Shown: positions 17,683-29,375, counted from the stretch's first letter. The stretch is 64,000 nt of DNA from Micromonospora chersina (GCF_900091475.1 NZ_FMIB01000002.1:3224001-3288000), one strand, 5' to 3'. The notes: generated by a model not told the origin, from the letters alone. Made by a program: numbers and translations.

Positions 17683-18198
17683 TCAGCCGACCGGTGCGCT
17701 CTTCAGCCAGGACAGGGCGGCACGGTGGTAGGCGACGGCGAACTCCAACGCGCTGGCGTCGTAGTTGTCGCCCTCCTTCTTGGCGTTCTTGACCTGCTCG
17801 CGCACCGCCGCCAGGGCCTCGGTGTGGTACTCGTTCGCCGAGGCGTACAGGTTCTTGAGCTGGCTCGCCGAGTGCAGGTTGCCGAAGGCGATCCGTAGCG
17901 CTATCGGGTTACGGATGGTGTCCCGGCCGGGGTTCTCCGCCAGCCAGCGGGAGAATGTCCGTTTCCCGGCCGCGGTGATCGCGTACGGCTGGCTCAACCG
18001 CGGCCCGGGCTTGCCGAGCCGCACGAGGCCCTTCTCGGCCAGGACGGGAAGCTCCCGGTAGACCTGGCTGCGGGTCATCGACCAGTACGGCGCCAGCCGG
18101 CGCTCGGCGGCGGCCATGAGTTGGCCGCCTGTCATCGGGCCGTCGTGCAGCAGACCCAGCAGGGCCGCCGCCGTCGGGTTGACTCCGGATTCCGCCAT
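17683..18198 (-). CDS. PadR-family transcriptional regulator
   Basis: 171 residues from ATG 18198 (MAESGVNPTAAALLGLL); the open frame continues upstream without homology. The N-terminal winged helix GPMTGGQLMAAAERRLAPYWSM...SQVYRELPVLAEKGLV fits PadR, as does the wing YAITAAGKRTFSRWL. The C-terminal half (residues 110-168) is a long helical dimerisation region, like the VirR/PadR group. No ligand or target is evident; its nearest possible target is its own gene. Confidence 0.87.
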   Translation of the reverse strand: MAESGVNPTAAALLGLLHDGPMTGGQLMAAAERRLAPYWSMTRSQVYRELPVLAEKGLVRLGKPGPRLSQPYAITAAGKRTFSRWLAENPGRDTIRNPIALRIAFGNLHSASQLKNLYASANEYHTEALAAVREQVKNAKKEGDNYDASALEFAVAYHRAALSWLKSAPVG

Positions 18199-18329
18199 GC
18201 CCTCTAAGCTGCCACTTTGTCGGACCTGGCGTCCAGGATTTGCCGTTTTAGCCACCCGTTGGCTGGTCCGATGTGCACTGTCGGCGGACGACAGTCCGCC
18301 GGGGACGTCCGTGCCCTCCCCCGGCCGGC

Positions 18330-18366
18330 CGGTCGCCGGTGACGCTACGTGCGCCACCGGCGACCG
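18330..18366 (-). terminator. pruA terminator hairpin
   Basis: A 12-bp perfect stem (18330-18341 with 18355-18366) starts ten bases past the pruA stop on the minus strand. Confidence 0.7.
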
Positions 18367-18375
18367 TCGCGCAGG

Positions 18376-20004
18376 TCAGCCCATGTGCGGGTAGCCGTGG
18401 TCGGTCGGCGGGACGAAGGTCTCCTTGATCGTCCGCGGCGACATCCAGCGGACCAGGTTGTGCCAGGAGCCCGCCTTGTCGTTGGTGCCGCTGGCCCGGG
18501 CGCCGCCGAAGGGCTGCTGCCCGACCACCGCGCCGGTCGGCTTGTCGTTGATGTAGAAGTTGCCGGCCGCGTACCGCATCTTCTCGGCCACCTGGTCGAC
18601 CACCCGGCGGTCGGTCGCGAAGATCGACCCGGTCAGCGCGTACGGCGCGATCGACTCGGCCTGGTGGACCACCTCGTCGAAGCGGGCGTCGTCGAAGACG
18701 TGCACGCCGAGGATCGGGCCGAAGTATTCGGTGGTAAAGGTCTCGTGCGCGGCGTCCGAGCACTCGAAGAGGGTCGGCCGGACGAAGTAGCCGACCGAGT
18801 CGTCGGCGGTGCCACCGGCCAGGACCCGGCAGCTGTCGTCACCCTTGATCAGCTCCAGCGCGGCGGCGTGCCGGCCGAACGCCTTGTCGTCGATCACGGC
18901 GCCGCCGAAGTTGCTGAAGTCGGTGACGTCGCCGTAGGTGAGCGAGTCGGCGGTGGCGGCCAGCCGGTCGCGCAGCCCGCCCTCCCAGATCGACCGGGGG
19001 ATGTACGCCCGCGAGGCGGCCGAGCACTTCTGGCCCTGGTACTCGTAGGCGCCCCGGATCAGCGCGGTGTGCAGGGCGTCCACGTCGGCGCTGGTGTGCG
19101 CCACCACGAAGTCCTTGCCGCCGGTCTCGCCGACCAGGCGGGGGTAACCCCGGTAGCGGGCGATGTTGTCGCCGACGGTCTTCCACAGGTGCTGGAAGAC
19201 CTTGGTGGACCCGGTGAAGTGGATGCCGGCCAGGTCCGGGTCGGCGAGCACGACGTCGGAGACCTCCTCGCCGCGCCCCGTGACCATGTTGATCACGCCG
19301 GGCGGCAGGCCGGCCGCCTCGAACAGCCGCATGGTGAAGTGGGCGGCGAACTGCTGGGTCGGGCCCGGCTTCCAGACCACGGTGTTGCCGAGCAGCGCCG
19401 GGGCCGAGGGCAGGTTGCCGGCGATCGCCGTGAAGTTGAACGGGGTGACCGCGTAGACGAAACCCTCCAGGGGCCGGTGGTCGAAGCGGTTCCACACGCC
19501 CGGCGAGGACATCGGCTGCTCGGCCAGGAGCTTGCGGGCGAAGTAGACGTTGAACCGGAGGAAGTCGATCAGCTCGCAGGCCGCGTCGATCTCGGCCTGG
19601 ACCACGGTCTTGGACTGGCCCAGCATGGTGGCCGCGTTGAGCGTGTCCCGCCAGGGCCCGGAGAGCAGGTCGGCGGCGCGCAGGAAGATCGCGGCGCGCT
19701 CCTCGAACGGCAGCGCCCGCCACATCGGCGCGGCGTCCTTGGCGGCCTTGACGGCGGCGCGGGCGTCGTCGTGGGTGGCGTGGCCGGTCACGCCGAGCAC
19801 GTGGGCGTGCTTGTGCGGCTGGACCACGTCGATCGGGTCGCCGGCGGCCATCCGCTGCTCGCCGGCGATGGTCATCGGCAGGTCGATCCGCTCGGCGGCC
19901 AGGTCGGCCAGCCGCCGCTGGAGCCGCTCCCGCTCGGCGCTGCCGGGCTCGTAGGTGTGGACCGGCTCGTTGCGCGGCTCGGGTACGGAGAACACGGCGT
20001 CCAT
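18376..20004 (-). CDS. pruA: 1-pyrroline-5-carboxylate dehydrogenase (L-glutamate gamma-semialdehyde dehydrogenase)
   Basis: 542 residues from ATG 20004 (MDAVFSVPEPRNEPV), the usual length of monofunctional PruA. Aldehyde dehydrogenase landmarks are NAD site FTGSTKVFQ, general base Glu in VGETGGKDF and nucleophile Cys in GQKCSAASR. PNEPV-like N-terminus and the C-terminal NFYINDKPTGAVVGQQPFGGARASGTNDKAG are specific to P5C dehydrogenases. It oxidises glutamate semialdehyde to glutamate in proline catabolism. The proline dehydrogenase partner is not in this window. Confidence 0.96.
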   Translation of the reverse strand: MDAVFSVPEPRNEPVHTYEPGSAERERLQRRLADLAAERIDLPMTIAGEQRMAAGDPIDVVQPHKHAHVLGVTGHATHDDARAAVKAAKDAAPMWRALPFEERAAIFLRAADLLSGPWRDTLNAATMLGQSKTVVQAEIDAACELIDFLRFNVYFARKLLAEQPMSSPGVWNRFDHRPLEGFVYAVTPFNFTAIAGNLPSAPALLGNTVVWKPGPTQQFAAHFTMRLFEAAGLPPGVINMVTGRGEEVSDVVLADPDLAGIHFTGSTKVFQHLWKTVGDNIARYRGYPRLVGETGGKDFVVAHTSADVDALHTALIRGAYEYQGQKCSAASRAYIPRSIWEGGLRDRLAATADSLTYGDVTDFSNFGGAVIDDKAFGRHAAALELIKGDDSCRVLAGGTADDSVGYFVRPTLFECSDAAHETFTTEYFGPILGVHVFDDARFDEVVHQAESIAPYALTGSIFATDRRVVDQVAEKMRYAAGNFYINDKPTGAVVGQQPFGGARASGTNDKAGSWHNLVRWMSPRTIKETFVPPTDHGYPHMG

Positions 20005-20428
20005 CACAGGCTCCTGTGCGATCTCGACGGCGGTGGCGAGTAGGGGCCCGCGGGCGCCGGCCGGGAGGCCGGGTGCCGGGCACCGCGCAACGGACCGGTC
20101 GCGGCGGCGGGACCTCGGCCAATTCTTCCATGCGAGAGGCCCGGCCCCACCTCCACCGCCCCGGTTCCGGCCGCCTCCGCCGGCGCACCCGGACGCACCA
20201 CCGCACACCGGACCGTAGGCGACAAGCCGCCCGCTCCGACGAATCCCTGGCCAAGTCGAACGCTCACCTGCGATCCGTTGCCGGCCGGTCACGACGGGAT
20301 CGGACGCGCCGGGCTGACCCGGGTCGGCCGGCCGGGTCCGGAGCGGGACCGGGCGGGCCGCGTACCCTGGAGGGCCGGTGACCTGCCCGGCCTTCGCGGC
20401 CGATCCGGCGTCCGTCGAGAGGGAGACG
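20005..20428. other. 424-bp divergent intergenic region between pruA and a membrane-protein gene
   Basis: Very GC-rich, no supportable gene on either strand. A TACCCT box at 20363-20368, on the plus strand, could serve the right-hand gene; a GTG at 20378 in that gene's frame lies nine bases beyond it and could be a leaderless alternative start. I see no clear pruA promoter. Confidence 0.5.
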
Positions 20429-21451
20429 ATGAGCAAGCAGCCCGGCAGCTCCACGGCCGCGGAACCGGACCAGCCCGCCACCGGGCCGGCGGTCGAGACG
20501 CCGGCCGAGTCCCCCTCGGACGGGACCGTCGAGGCCGCGCCCGCCGGGAGCCGCCCCGCCCACGCGCCCGGCGCCCTCGTGCTGGCCGTGCTGTCGCTGG
20601 GCTGGCTGGCCGCCATGCTCTGGTCCACCCGGGCGGCGATCACCTCGGCCGCGGCCGGGGTCACCGCGATCAGCCTCTCCGCGTACGCCCTGCCCGGCGT
20701 GATCACCGCCGCGCTGGTGGCCGGCGCCGCGGTCGCCCTGGCGGCGACCAACCGGCTGGGCCGGGCCACCCTGCGCTTCCTGGCCGCCGTCGGCGCCGGC
20801 CTGCTGGTCGGGCTCGCCGCCGCCGTGGCGGTCAACCTGACGTACGCCGACAACGCGACCACCAACACCATCGCCGGCACCACGGCCGCGGCGGCGATCA
20901 TCGGCGGGGCGATGGCCGGGGCGCGTAACGCCCGGGTGGTCGGCGGGCTGGCCGCCGCCACGCTCGCCGCGCAGGTCTTCGTGGTGCTGTTCAGCCGCGC
21001 CCGGGACCCGCTCTCCGACCTGTTCGGTGCCGGGGACACCCAGGAGTCGATGCTCGACGCCGCGAAGTGGGTGTCCCGGACCGAGTCCCTCCTCGCCGGG
21101 CTGATCGCCGGCGTGGTGGCGTACCTCTATCTGGCCTGGGCCCGCCGCCGCGCTGAGCGGCGCGACGGCGTCGTCGCGGAGGTGCGCTGGCCGGGGTACC
21201 TGCTGGCCGGTGCCGGCGCGGGCCTGCTCCTGCTGCTCACCGAGGTGATCATCCGGATCGGCGGGCGCGGGCTGCTCGACCTGGCGGCGGCGCTCAGCGA
21301 GGCGGACCAGGTGGCCCAGACGGCGCTCGGCACCTCGCGGGTGGACAACGGCATCTGGGTGCTCTTCGTGGGGGCGCTCACCGCGCTCATCCTGTTCGGC
21401 CGCACCCTCGGCCCGCGTGCCGTGGAGGACGAGGACGAGTCCGACTCCTGA
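20429..21451 (+). CDS. Polytopic membrane protein, unknown function
   Basis: 340 residues from ATG 20429, with GAGAGGGAG upstream; an in-frame GTG at 20378 would add 17 residues. After a polar Pro/Ala-rich N-terminus (1-50) there are about seven hydrophobic helices, rich in Ala/Gly (LVLAVLSLGWLAAMLW, GVITAALVAGAAVAL, AGTTAAAAIIGGAMAGA, LLAGAGAGLLLLLTEVIIRI). A short loop FSRARDPLSDLFGAGDTQESMLDAAKWVSRTE lies between helices 5 and 6. The tail is acidic (EDEDESDS). I do not recognise a family. Confidence 0.75.
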   Translation: MSKQPGSSTAAEPDQPATGPAVETPAESPSDGTVEAAPAGSRPAHAPGALVLAVLSLGWLAAMLWSTRAAITSAAAGVTAISLSAYALPGVITAALVAGAAVALAATNRLGRATLRFLAAVGAGLLVGLAAAVAVNLTYADNATTNTIAGTTAAAAIIGGAMAGARNARVVGGLAAATLAAQVFVVLFSRARDPLSDLFGAGDTQESMLDAAKWVSRTESLLAGLIAGVVAYLYLAWARRRAERRDGVVAEVRWPGYLLAGAGAGLLLLLTEVIIRIGGRGLLDLAAALSEADQVAQTALGTSRVDNGIWVLFVGALTALILFGRTLGPRAVEDEDESDS

Positions 21452-21463
21452 GCCCTCCGGGGG

Positions 21464-21973
21464 TCAGGAAACCTCGCGCAGCAGCAGGTCCAGCTCGGTC
21501 ACGTCGTACCACTCCAGCTCGTGGTCCTCGGCCCCGTCGACGGTGAACTGGGCGTCCGGGTCGCCGGCCTGCGCCTCCGCCACCACCTCGGCGGCGGCGG
21601 CCACGTCCTCGACGGCGTCCGCGCCGTCCACGTGGATCGCGGCCACGGACTTCACCGGCACCGGCCCGGAGAGGCCGACCACGCTGGACCCCAGCTCGCC
21701 GCCGATCCGGCCGACCGCGCGCGCCGGCAGGTCCACCGAGACGACCACCCGCCGCCGGGGCGCGCCCGGATCGGCCCGGAGCAGCAGCAGCGCCTCCTGG
21801 GCGGCCCGGGTGAAGGCGACGTACTCCAACTCCTCCTCGTCGCCCTCGGCGTACCACTCGCGCAGCTCCGGGGTGACCGCGTGCGCCTCCCCGCCGGCCA
21901 GGCCCTCCTCGCGCAGCCGGGCCAGCATGGGGACGGTCGCCGGCACGTACACCCGGACAAGCTCGTCGGTCAC
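21464..21973 (-). CDS. Conserved actinobacterial hypothetical protein (DUF6912-like)
   Basis: 169 residues, soluble, strongly acidic in the C-terminal half. It begins [19 protein letters not shown] and contains [30 protein letters not shown], a pattern I associate with a conserved actinobacterial family of unknown function (probably DUF6912; not certain). No catalytic motif is evident. It is convergent with the membrane-protein gene, ending 12 bases from it, and divergent from the HTH gene. Confidence 0.7.
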   Translation of the reverse strand: MTDELVRVYVPATVPMLARLREEGLAGGEAHAVTPELREWYAEGDEEELEYVAFTRAAQEALLLLRADPGAPRRRVVVSVDLPARAVGRIGGELGSSVVGLSGPVPVKSVAAIHVDGADAVEDVAAAAEVVAEAQAGDPDAQFTVDGAEDHELEWYDVTELDLLLREVS

Positions 21974-22142
21974 TGGTCTCTCCCCGCCGTCAGGCCCCGG
22001 CCGGCGGACGCCGGCTCCGGGCGCCGATCATGCCGTACGCCGTGACCGTCATACACCTCGCACCCGCCTGGGAGAAGTTCCCCGCCGGTGTGTCCCCCGG
22101 CCGGATTCGCCGTGGCGGGCCTGGGGCCATCGCGCTCCTGAT

Positions 22143-22168
22143 GGCAAACTGAGGCAAACGAAGCCAAC
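22143..22168 (+). repeat. Helically phased GGCAAAC direct repeats upstream of the HTH gene
   Basis: GGCAAAC occurs at 22143 and 22153 with a degenerate third copy (GCCAAC) at 22163, exactly 10 bp apart, ending 14 bases before the HTH gene start. Confidence 0.7.
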
Positions 22169-22181
22169 TGTGGGAGTCACC

Positions 22182-22409
22182 GTGGAGCCGAGGTTCCTGC
22201 TGCTGTCCGACGTGGCCGCCGAGCTGAACGTCTCGGACTCGCAGGTCTACCACATGGTGCGCAGCGGCGAGCTGCCCGCCATCAAGATCGGCGGGCGGGG
22301 CCAGTGGCGGGTCGAGCGCGCCCGGCTGGAGGAGTACATCGAGCGCAAGTACGCCGAGACCGCCGACTGGGTACGCGGCAATCCCCTCACGGAGCGCGAC
22401 GCGGAATGA
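22182..22409 (+). CDS. MerR-like helix-turn-helix (excisionase-type) DNA-binding protein
   Basis: 75 residues from GTG 22182; GGGAG six bases upstream selects this over GTG 22170. Nearly the whole protein is one HTH_17-type winged helix: LLLSDVAAELNVSDSQVYHMVRSGELPAIKIGG, wing RGQWRVERARLEEYIERKY. BldC of Streptomyces has the same size and fold, but the sequence is not close enough to call it BldC. It lies just before the Rv3235-like gene and secA in the actinobacterial arrangement. The repeats upstream of it and of the next gene suggest it regulates both. Confidence 0.85.
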   Translation: MEPRFLLLSDVAAELNVSDSQVYHMVRSGELPAIKIGGRGQWRVERARLEEYIERKYAETADWVRGNPLTERDAE

Positions 22410-22463
22410 GCACCGGGTATTGACGGTCGGCGCCGCCCTGCCGGAAGATGAGAGCCTGTCGGA

Positions 22464-22480
22464 GGCAAACGAAGGCAAAC
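22464..22480 (+). repeat. GGCAAAC direct repeats upstream of the Rv3235-like gene
   Basis: Two perfect GGCAAAC copies at 22464 and 22474, again 10 bp apart, ending 18 bases before the start at 22498. The 12-mer AGGCAAACGAAG is shared with the 22152 site. Confidence 0.75.
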
Positions 22481-22497
22481 GCAAGGAACAGGGGTTG

Positions 22498-23139
22498 ATG
22501 ATGGTCGACACCCGTCGCCCGCTGGCACCGCGTCCCCCGGTCCGGCTCCGGCCCGCACCGCCGCTCGACCCGCCCTGCACCGACCGGGACCCGGCCTGGG
22601 GCGAGGCCTGGGGCAGCGTCGACCAGCTCGCGCTCGACCTCTTCGACGCGCGCCGGGACCTCGACCGGCCCGCCGGCCGCGCCGCCGACCGCCCGACCCG
22701 TGCCGGTCGCTCGCCCGATCGGGCCACCGACATGCGGCCGGCGCCGACCGGTCCGGGGCGCTCCGCCGGCCCGCCGCCGGCCGCCCTGGTGACCGCTACC
22801 CCCGAGGCGGCCCGGGCGGCGCACCGGTTCGTCCGCACCTTCCTGGAGATCGTCAACGGCTACCGCCCGCCCGGGCAGCTCCGGCCGCTCTGCCTCCCCG
22901 AGGCCGCCGCCCGAGTGGCCGCCGAGCTGACCCGCGCCGCCCGCCGGGCCGGCCCGGCACGCCGCCGCACCGCCCGGCCGGTCCTCCAGCTCCGCCGCCT
23001 ACGGGTCTGCGAGCCCCGGTCGGGCGCGGTCGAGGCCGCCGCCGTACTCGCCGGTGCCGGCGGGGTGAGCTGGGCAGTCGCGCTACGCCTGGAACACCGC
23101 CGCGGCACCTGGCTCTGCACCGCCCTCACGGTCCTCTGA
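22498..23139 (+). CDS. Rv3235-like Ala/Arg/Pro-rich conserved protein
   Basis: 213 residues from ATG 22498 (the next codon is also ATG). Residues 1-100 are low-complexity Pro/Arg/Ala. The C-terminal half is ordered: AAHRFVRTFLEIVNGYRPPGQLRPLC, then VLQLRRLRVCEPRSGAVEAAAVL and SWAVALRLEHRRGTWLCTALTVL. This layout and its position convergent with secA match M. tuberculosis Rv3235, a protein of unknown function. No membrane segment or enzyme motif is visible. Confidence 0.75.
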   Translation: MMVDTRRPLAPRPPVRLRPAPPLDPPCTDRDPAWGEAWGSVDQLALDLFDARRDLDRPAGRAADRPTRAGRSPDRATDMRPAPTGPGRSAGPPPAALVTATPEAARAAHRFVRTFLEIVNGYRPPGQLRPLCLPEAAARVAAELTRAARRAGPARRRTARPVLQLRRLRVCEPRSGAVEAAAVLAGAGGVSWAVALRLEHRRGTWLCTALTVL

Positions 23140-23160
23140 CCCGCCGGCCCTCCCCCCTCC

Positions 23161-23231
23161 GCGATCTTGCACTTTGAGCCCGCGCGATGCGGCTTTCGCC
23201 CGTTTCGCCCGGGCAGCAACTGCAAGATCGC
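23161..23231. repeat. REP-like inverted repeat element
   Basis: GCGATCTTGCA (23161-23171) is exactly complementary to TGCAAGATCGC (23221-23231), with about 50 bp between. It lies between convergent genes. I recall similar intergenic elements in Micromonospora genomes, but cannot verify this here. Confidence 0.55.
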
Positions 23232-23273
23232 CGGGCTGGTCGTGGCGGGGACGGGGGCGGGGACGGGGGCGGC

Positions 23274-23304
23274 AACGGGCCCCGGCCGGTGGCCGGGGCC
23301 CGTT
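23274..23304 (-). terminator. secA terminator hairpin
   Basis: A perfect 14-bp stem (23274-23287 with 23291-23304) and 3-nt loop begin 20 bases past the secA stop on the minus strand. Confidence 0.8.
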
Positions 23305-23323
23305 CTGGCGCTGGTGGTGGTGG

Positions 23324-26233
<2,910 letters not shown>

Positions 26234-26393
26234 GGATCAACGCTCCCCTAGACAGTCTCGAACCATCGTAGGCGCTCCGGCACGGCGATGGTCACTGGTG
26301 GCGGCGGTCCGGAGCCGCGAACCCGACATAACGCCGAGCGGGGGCCCTGAGCGGCGGTAATCGGGTTACGCCGTACGCGAACGATCCGGCACG

Positions 26394-27557
26394 ATGGCTC
26401 GGGTGGAGCCTGTGGAGATCACCGAGGACGGTCTGCTGCTGCGACCCTGGCGGGCGGAGGACGCCGACGCGGTGTACCGCGCCTGCCAGGATCCGGACAT
26501 CCAGCGCTGGACCACCGTACCTCGCCCGTACCTGCCCGAACACGCCCTCGGATTCGTGACCACGGTCAGCGGGACGGCCTGGGCGGAGGGCACCGGAACG
26601 CCGTTCGCGGTGTGCGACGCGGAGACCGGTGAACTGCTCGCCTCCTGCGGCCTCGTCGCGATCGACAGGGGCCTCGACTCCGCCGAGATCGGCTACTGGA
26701 CCGCGCCCTGGGCCCGTGGCCGGGGCGTGGCGGTCCGGGCCACCCGGGCGGTCGCCCGCTGGGCGTTCGACGCGCTGAAGCTGCGCCGCCTGATCTGGCA
26801 GGCCGAGATCGGCAACCACGCCTCCCGGCTGGTCGCGCTCCGGGCCGGCTTCCGGGTGGAAGGCGAGCTGCGGATGGCCCACCCGGCGGTCGACGGCCGC
26901 CCGGAGGGCTGGATCGGCTCCCTCCTCCCGGCCGAACTCGCCGCGCCCGGCGAGCCCGCCCCGTACGGGCCGGACACCCTTCAGGCCCGCCGGGCGGCGG
27001 TCTTCGGCCGGCCCCAGCCGGACCTGTTCGCCACGGCCGGGACGACCGAGCTGCGGCTGCGGCCGCTGGAGGAGCGCGACCTCGACGCGATCGTGACCAC
27101 CTGCCGCGACGAGGACACCATCCGCTGGACCACGGTGCCGCACCCCTATCAGCGCGAGCACGCCGAGGGCTTCCTGCGGGACATCGCGCAGGCGGCCTGG
27201 GCCCGGGGCACCGGCGCCACGTACGCGGTCGCCGACGCCGACGACCGGTACGTCGCCTCGATCGACCTGCGGATCTCCCCCGGCGCGCCGCTCGTCGCCG
27301 ACGTGGGCTTCATGACCGCGCCGCACGCGCGGGGCCGGGGCTACCTGCCGGCCGCGCTCGCCGCGCTCTGCGCCTGGGGCTTCACCACGCTGGGGCTGGC
27401 CCGGATCGAGTGGCGGGCCAACGTGGGCAACACCGCGTCCCGCCGGGCCGCCGAGAAGGCCGGCTTCACCGTCGAGGGCACCCTCCGCGGCGGCGTCCAG
27501 CACCGCGGGGAACGGCAGGACGTCTGGGTCGGCGGGCTGCTCCCGCAGGACCTGTGA
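26394..27557 (+). CDS. Tandem GNAT-domain acetyltransferase (two RimJ/RimL-type domains)
   Basis: 387 residues holding two homologous GNAT modules (about 5-180 and 215-385). Each has a W-TTVP-PY motif, then a motif-A pyrophosphate loop: PWARGRGVAVRATRAV in the first, PHARGRGYLPAALAAL in the second, followed by N-ASR (IGNHASRLVAL, VGNTASRRAAE). RimJ/RimL relatives acetylate N-terminal amines of ribosomal proteins or small amines. The substrate is unknown. Its TGA overlaps the next ATG, so the two genes are coupled. Confidence 0.87.
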   Translation: MARVEPVEITEDGLLLRPWRAEDADAVYRACQDPDIQRWTTVPRPYLPEHALGFVTTVSGTAWAEGTGTPFAVCDAETGELLASCGLVAIDRGLDSAEIGYWTAPWARGRGVAVRATRAVARWAFDALKLRRLIWQAEIGNHASRLVALRAGFRVEGELRMAHPAVDGRPEGWIGSLLPAELAAPGEPAPYGPDTLQARRAAVFGRPQPDLFATAGTTELRLRPLEERDLDAIVTTCRDEDTIRWTTVPHPYQREHAEGFLRDIAQAAWARGTGATYAVADADDRYVASIDLRISPGAPLVADVGFMTAPHARGRGYLPAALAALCAWGFTTLGLARIEWRANVGNTASRRAAEKAGFTVEGTLRGGVQHRGERQDVWVGGLLPQDL

Positions 27558-28663
27558 TGACACCGGAGACCATCGAGGCGTACGGGGTGCGGCTGCGGCC
27601 GAACCGGCTCACCGACCTCCCCGACACGGCCGCCGCCTGCGCCGACCCGCTGACCCAGCGGTTCCTGCCCGGCCTGCCCGACCCGTACACCGAGGAGAGC
27701 GCCCGGTGGTGGATCACCGAGGGCGCGCCGGCGGCCTGGGCCGGCGGCGGCGCGGCGTACGTGATCGCCGACCCGGCCACCGACCGGTTGATCGGCGCGG
27801 CCGGCCTCAGCCACCCGGTGGCGGAGCGCGGGCAGGCGGAGATCGGCTACTGGGTCGCGCCGTGGGCGCGCGGCCGGGGCGTCGCCACGGCCGCCGTCCG
27901 CGCGCTGGCCGAGGCGGCGTTCGCCACCGGCACGGTCCGGCTCGAACTGCTCACCCAGGAGGAGAACGGGCCCAGCCAGCGGGTTGCGCTGGCCGCCGGG
28001 TTCCGCCACGAGGGGGTACGCCGGTCGGCCGGCCAGGGTCGGCACGGTCGGCACGACCTGGCCGTCTGGGTGCGCCTCGCCGACGACCCGCCCGGCCCGA
28101 CCGCCCGGCTCCTGCCGGACCTGCCCGAGGGCCGGCTCACCGACGGCGTGGTGACGCTGCGCCGGGTGGGGCCGGAGGACGCCGAGGCGCTGTACCGCCT
28201 GCACTCACTGCCGGAGGTGGTGGCGAACCGGGTCCCGCCGGTGGCGCCGGACCGGGCGTCCATCGAGCGGCGCTGCCGGCTGGCGGAAAGCCGTTGGCTC
28301 GCCGGCCTCTCGGCGGACTTCGCGATCCTCGACGCGGCGACCGGCGCGGTGGCCGGCGGCTGCGCCCTGATGTACGACGAGCCCGCCACCGGCCAGGGCA
28401 TGCTCGGCTACAGCCTGCTGCCGGAGGCGCGCGGCCGAGGGCTGACCACCCGGGCGGTGCGGCTCGTCGCCGGCTGGGCGTTCGACGTCGGGCTGGCCCG
28501 GCTCTGGGCCGGCACCCGAGCGGAGAACGTCGCCTCCCAGCGGGTCCTCGACAAGGTCGGCTTCCGGCGGGAGGGGCTGCTGCGCGGCCGGCTCCCCGGC
28601 CCGGACGGCACCCGGTACGACTCGCTCGTCTTCGGGTTGCTGCCGGACGACCGCACCACCTGA
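27557..28663 (+). CDS. Second tandem GNAT-domain acetyltransferase
   Basis: 368 residues from ATG 27557 in an ATGA overlap with the preceding gene. Again two GNAT modules: residues 1-175 with PWARGRGVATAAVRAL, and 195-365 with PEARGRGLTTRAVRLV and ENVASQRVLDKVGFRREG. It resembles its neighbour enough to suggest duplication, although the domains have diverged. Four acetyl-CoA sites in one two-gene operon may work on related substrates. A near-perfect hairpin follows. Confidence 0.86.
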   Translation: MTPETIEAYGVRLRPNRLTDLPDTAAACADPLTQRFLPGLPDPYTEESARWWITEGAPAAWAGGGAAYVIADPATDRLIGAAGLSHPVAERGQAEIGYWVAPWARGRGVATAAVRALAEAAFATGTVRLELLTQEENGPSQRVALAAGFRHEGVRRSAGQGRHGRHDLAVWVRLADDPPGPTARLLPDLPEGRLTDGVVTLRRVGPEDAEALYRLHSLPEVVANRVPPVAPDRASIERRCRLAESRWLAGLSADFAILDAATGAVAGGCALMYDEPATGQGMLGYSLLPEARGRGLTTRAVRLVAGWAFDVGLARLWAGTRAENVASQRVLDKVGFRREGLLRGRLPGPDGTRYDSLVFGLLPDDRTT

Positions 28664-28666
28664 CGG

Positions 28667-28700
28667 CGGAAGCCGCGGTGGTCGCCCACCACGGCTTCCG
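28667..28700. terminator. Bidirectional hairpin between the GNAT operon and hpf
   Basis: A 15-bp stem with one mismatch (28667-28681 with 28686-28700) and a TCGC loop lie between convergent genes. Confidence 0.7.
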
Positions 28701-28730
28701 GCCGGTCGTGTCCTGCGGGGTGGTCAGGGG

Positions 28731-29375
28731 TCAGGTGTCGAGCGAGATGATCCCGTAGTCGTAGGCGTGCCGGCGGTAGACCACGCTCGGGCGGCCCGAC
28801 TCCTTGTCCTGGAACAGGTAGAAGTCGTGGCCGACCAGTTCCATCTGGAACAGCGCGTCGTCGACCGTCATGGGCTCGGCGGGGTGCACCTTCGCCCGCG
28901 CGATGTGCCACGGCTGGTCGTCGTGTTCCTCGTAGCCGCCCTCGTCGGGCCGTTCCGCGACGGCGGTGGCCGTCCCGTGCCCGTTCAGCGACGCCAGGCC
29001 GGGCTCGTCGAGGCCGGCCACCGGCAGGTCGGCGGTGGCGGCGGAGACGGAGAGCGGCGCGTGCCGGCCCCGGTGCACCCGGCGGCGGTCGGCCGCCCGG
29101 CGGAAGCGGGTGTCCAGCTTGGCGATGGCGGCGTCCAGCGCGCTGTAGAAGTCATTCGTGCAGGCCTCGGCCCGGATCACCGGGCCGCGCGTCACGCAGG
29201 TGATTTCCACCCGCTGGCAGTGATCGGCCTGGCGCGGATTGCGCTCGTGGAACAACTCGACGTCCACGCGAATGAGCTTGTGGTCGTAGCGTTCGATCTT
29301 TGCGAGTTTCTCGGCTACGTGCACCCGGTAATGGTCCGGCACTTCGACGTTACGGCCCTTGACCACGATGTCCAC
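28731..29375 (-). CDS. hpf: Ribosome hibernation-promoting factor, long form
   Basis: 214 residues from GTG 29375, after GGGAGG. The N-terminal S30AE domain (1-100) starts MDIVVKGRNVEVPDHYRVHVAEKLAKIERYD. A variable linker follows (105-155), then the C-terminal dimerisation domain PMTVDDALFQMELVGHDFYLFQDKESGRPSVVYRRHAYDYGII. Long-form HPF binds the 30S decoding site and dimerises 70S ribosomes into inactive 100S particles in stationary phase. It sits between secA and comF as in mycobacteria. Confidence 0.96.
   Translation of the reverse strand: MDIVVKGRNVEVPDHYRVHVAEKLAKIERYDHKLIRVDVELFHERNPRQADHCQRVEITCVTRGPVIRAEACTNDFYSALDAAIAKLDTRFRRAADRRRVHRGRHAPLSVSAATADLPVAGLDEPGLASLNGHGTATAVAERPDEGGYEEHDDQPWHIARAKVHPAEPMTVDDALFQMELVGHDFYLFQDKESGRPSVVYRRHAYDYGIISLDT

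Noticed and set aside
18205..21039. Upstream extension of pruA to 887 residues
   Set aside because: The added part is low-complexity and crosses an intergenic region; PruA homologues start at the 20004 ATG.
23228..23275. GGGGACGGGGGC runs as a G-quadruplex or CRISPR-like repeat
   Set aside because: Short imperfect G-rich repeats without spacers; no array structure.
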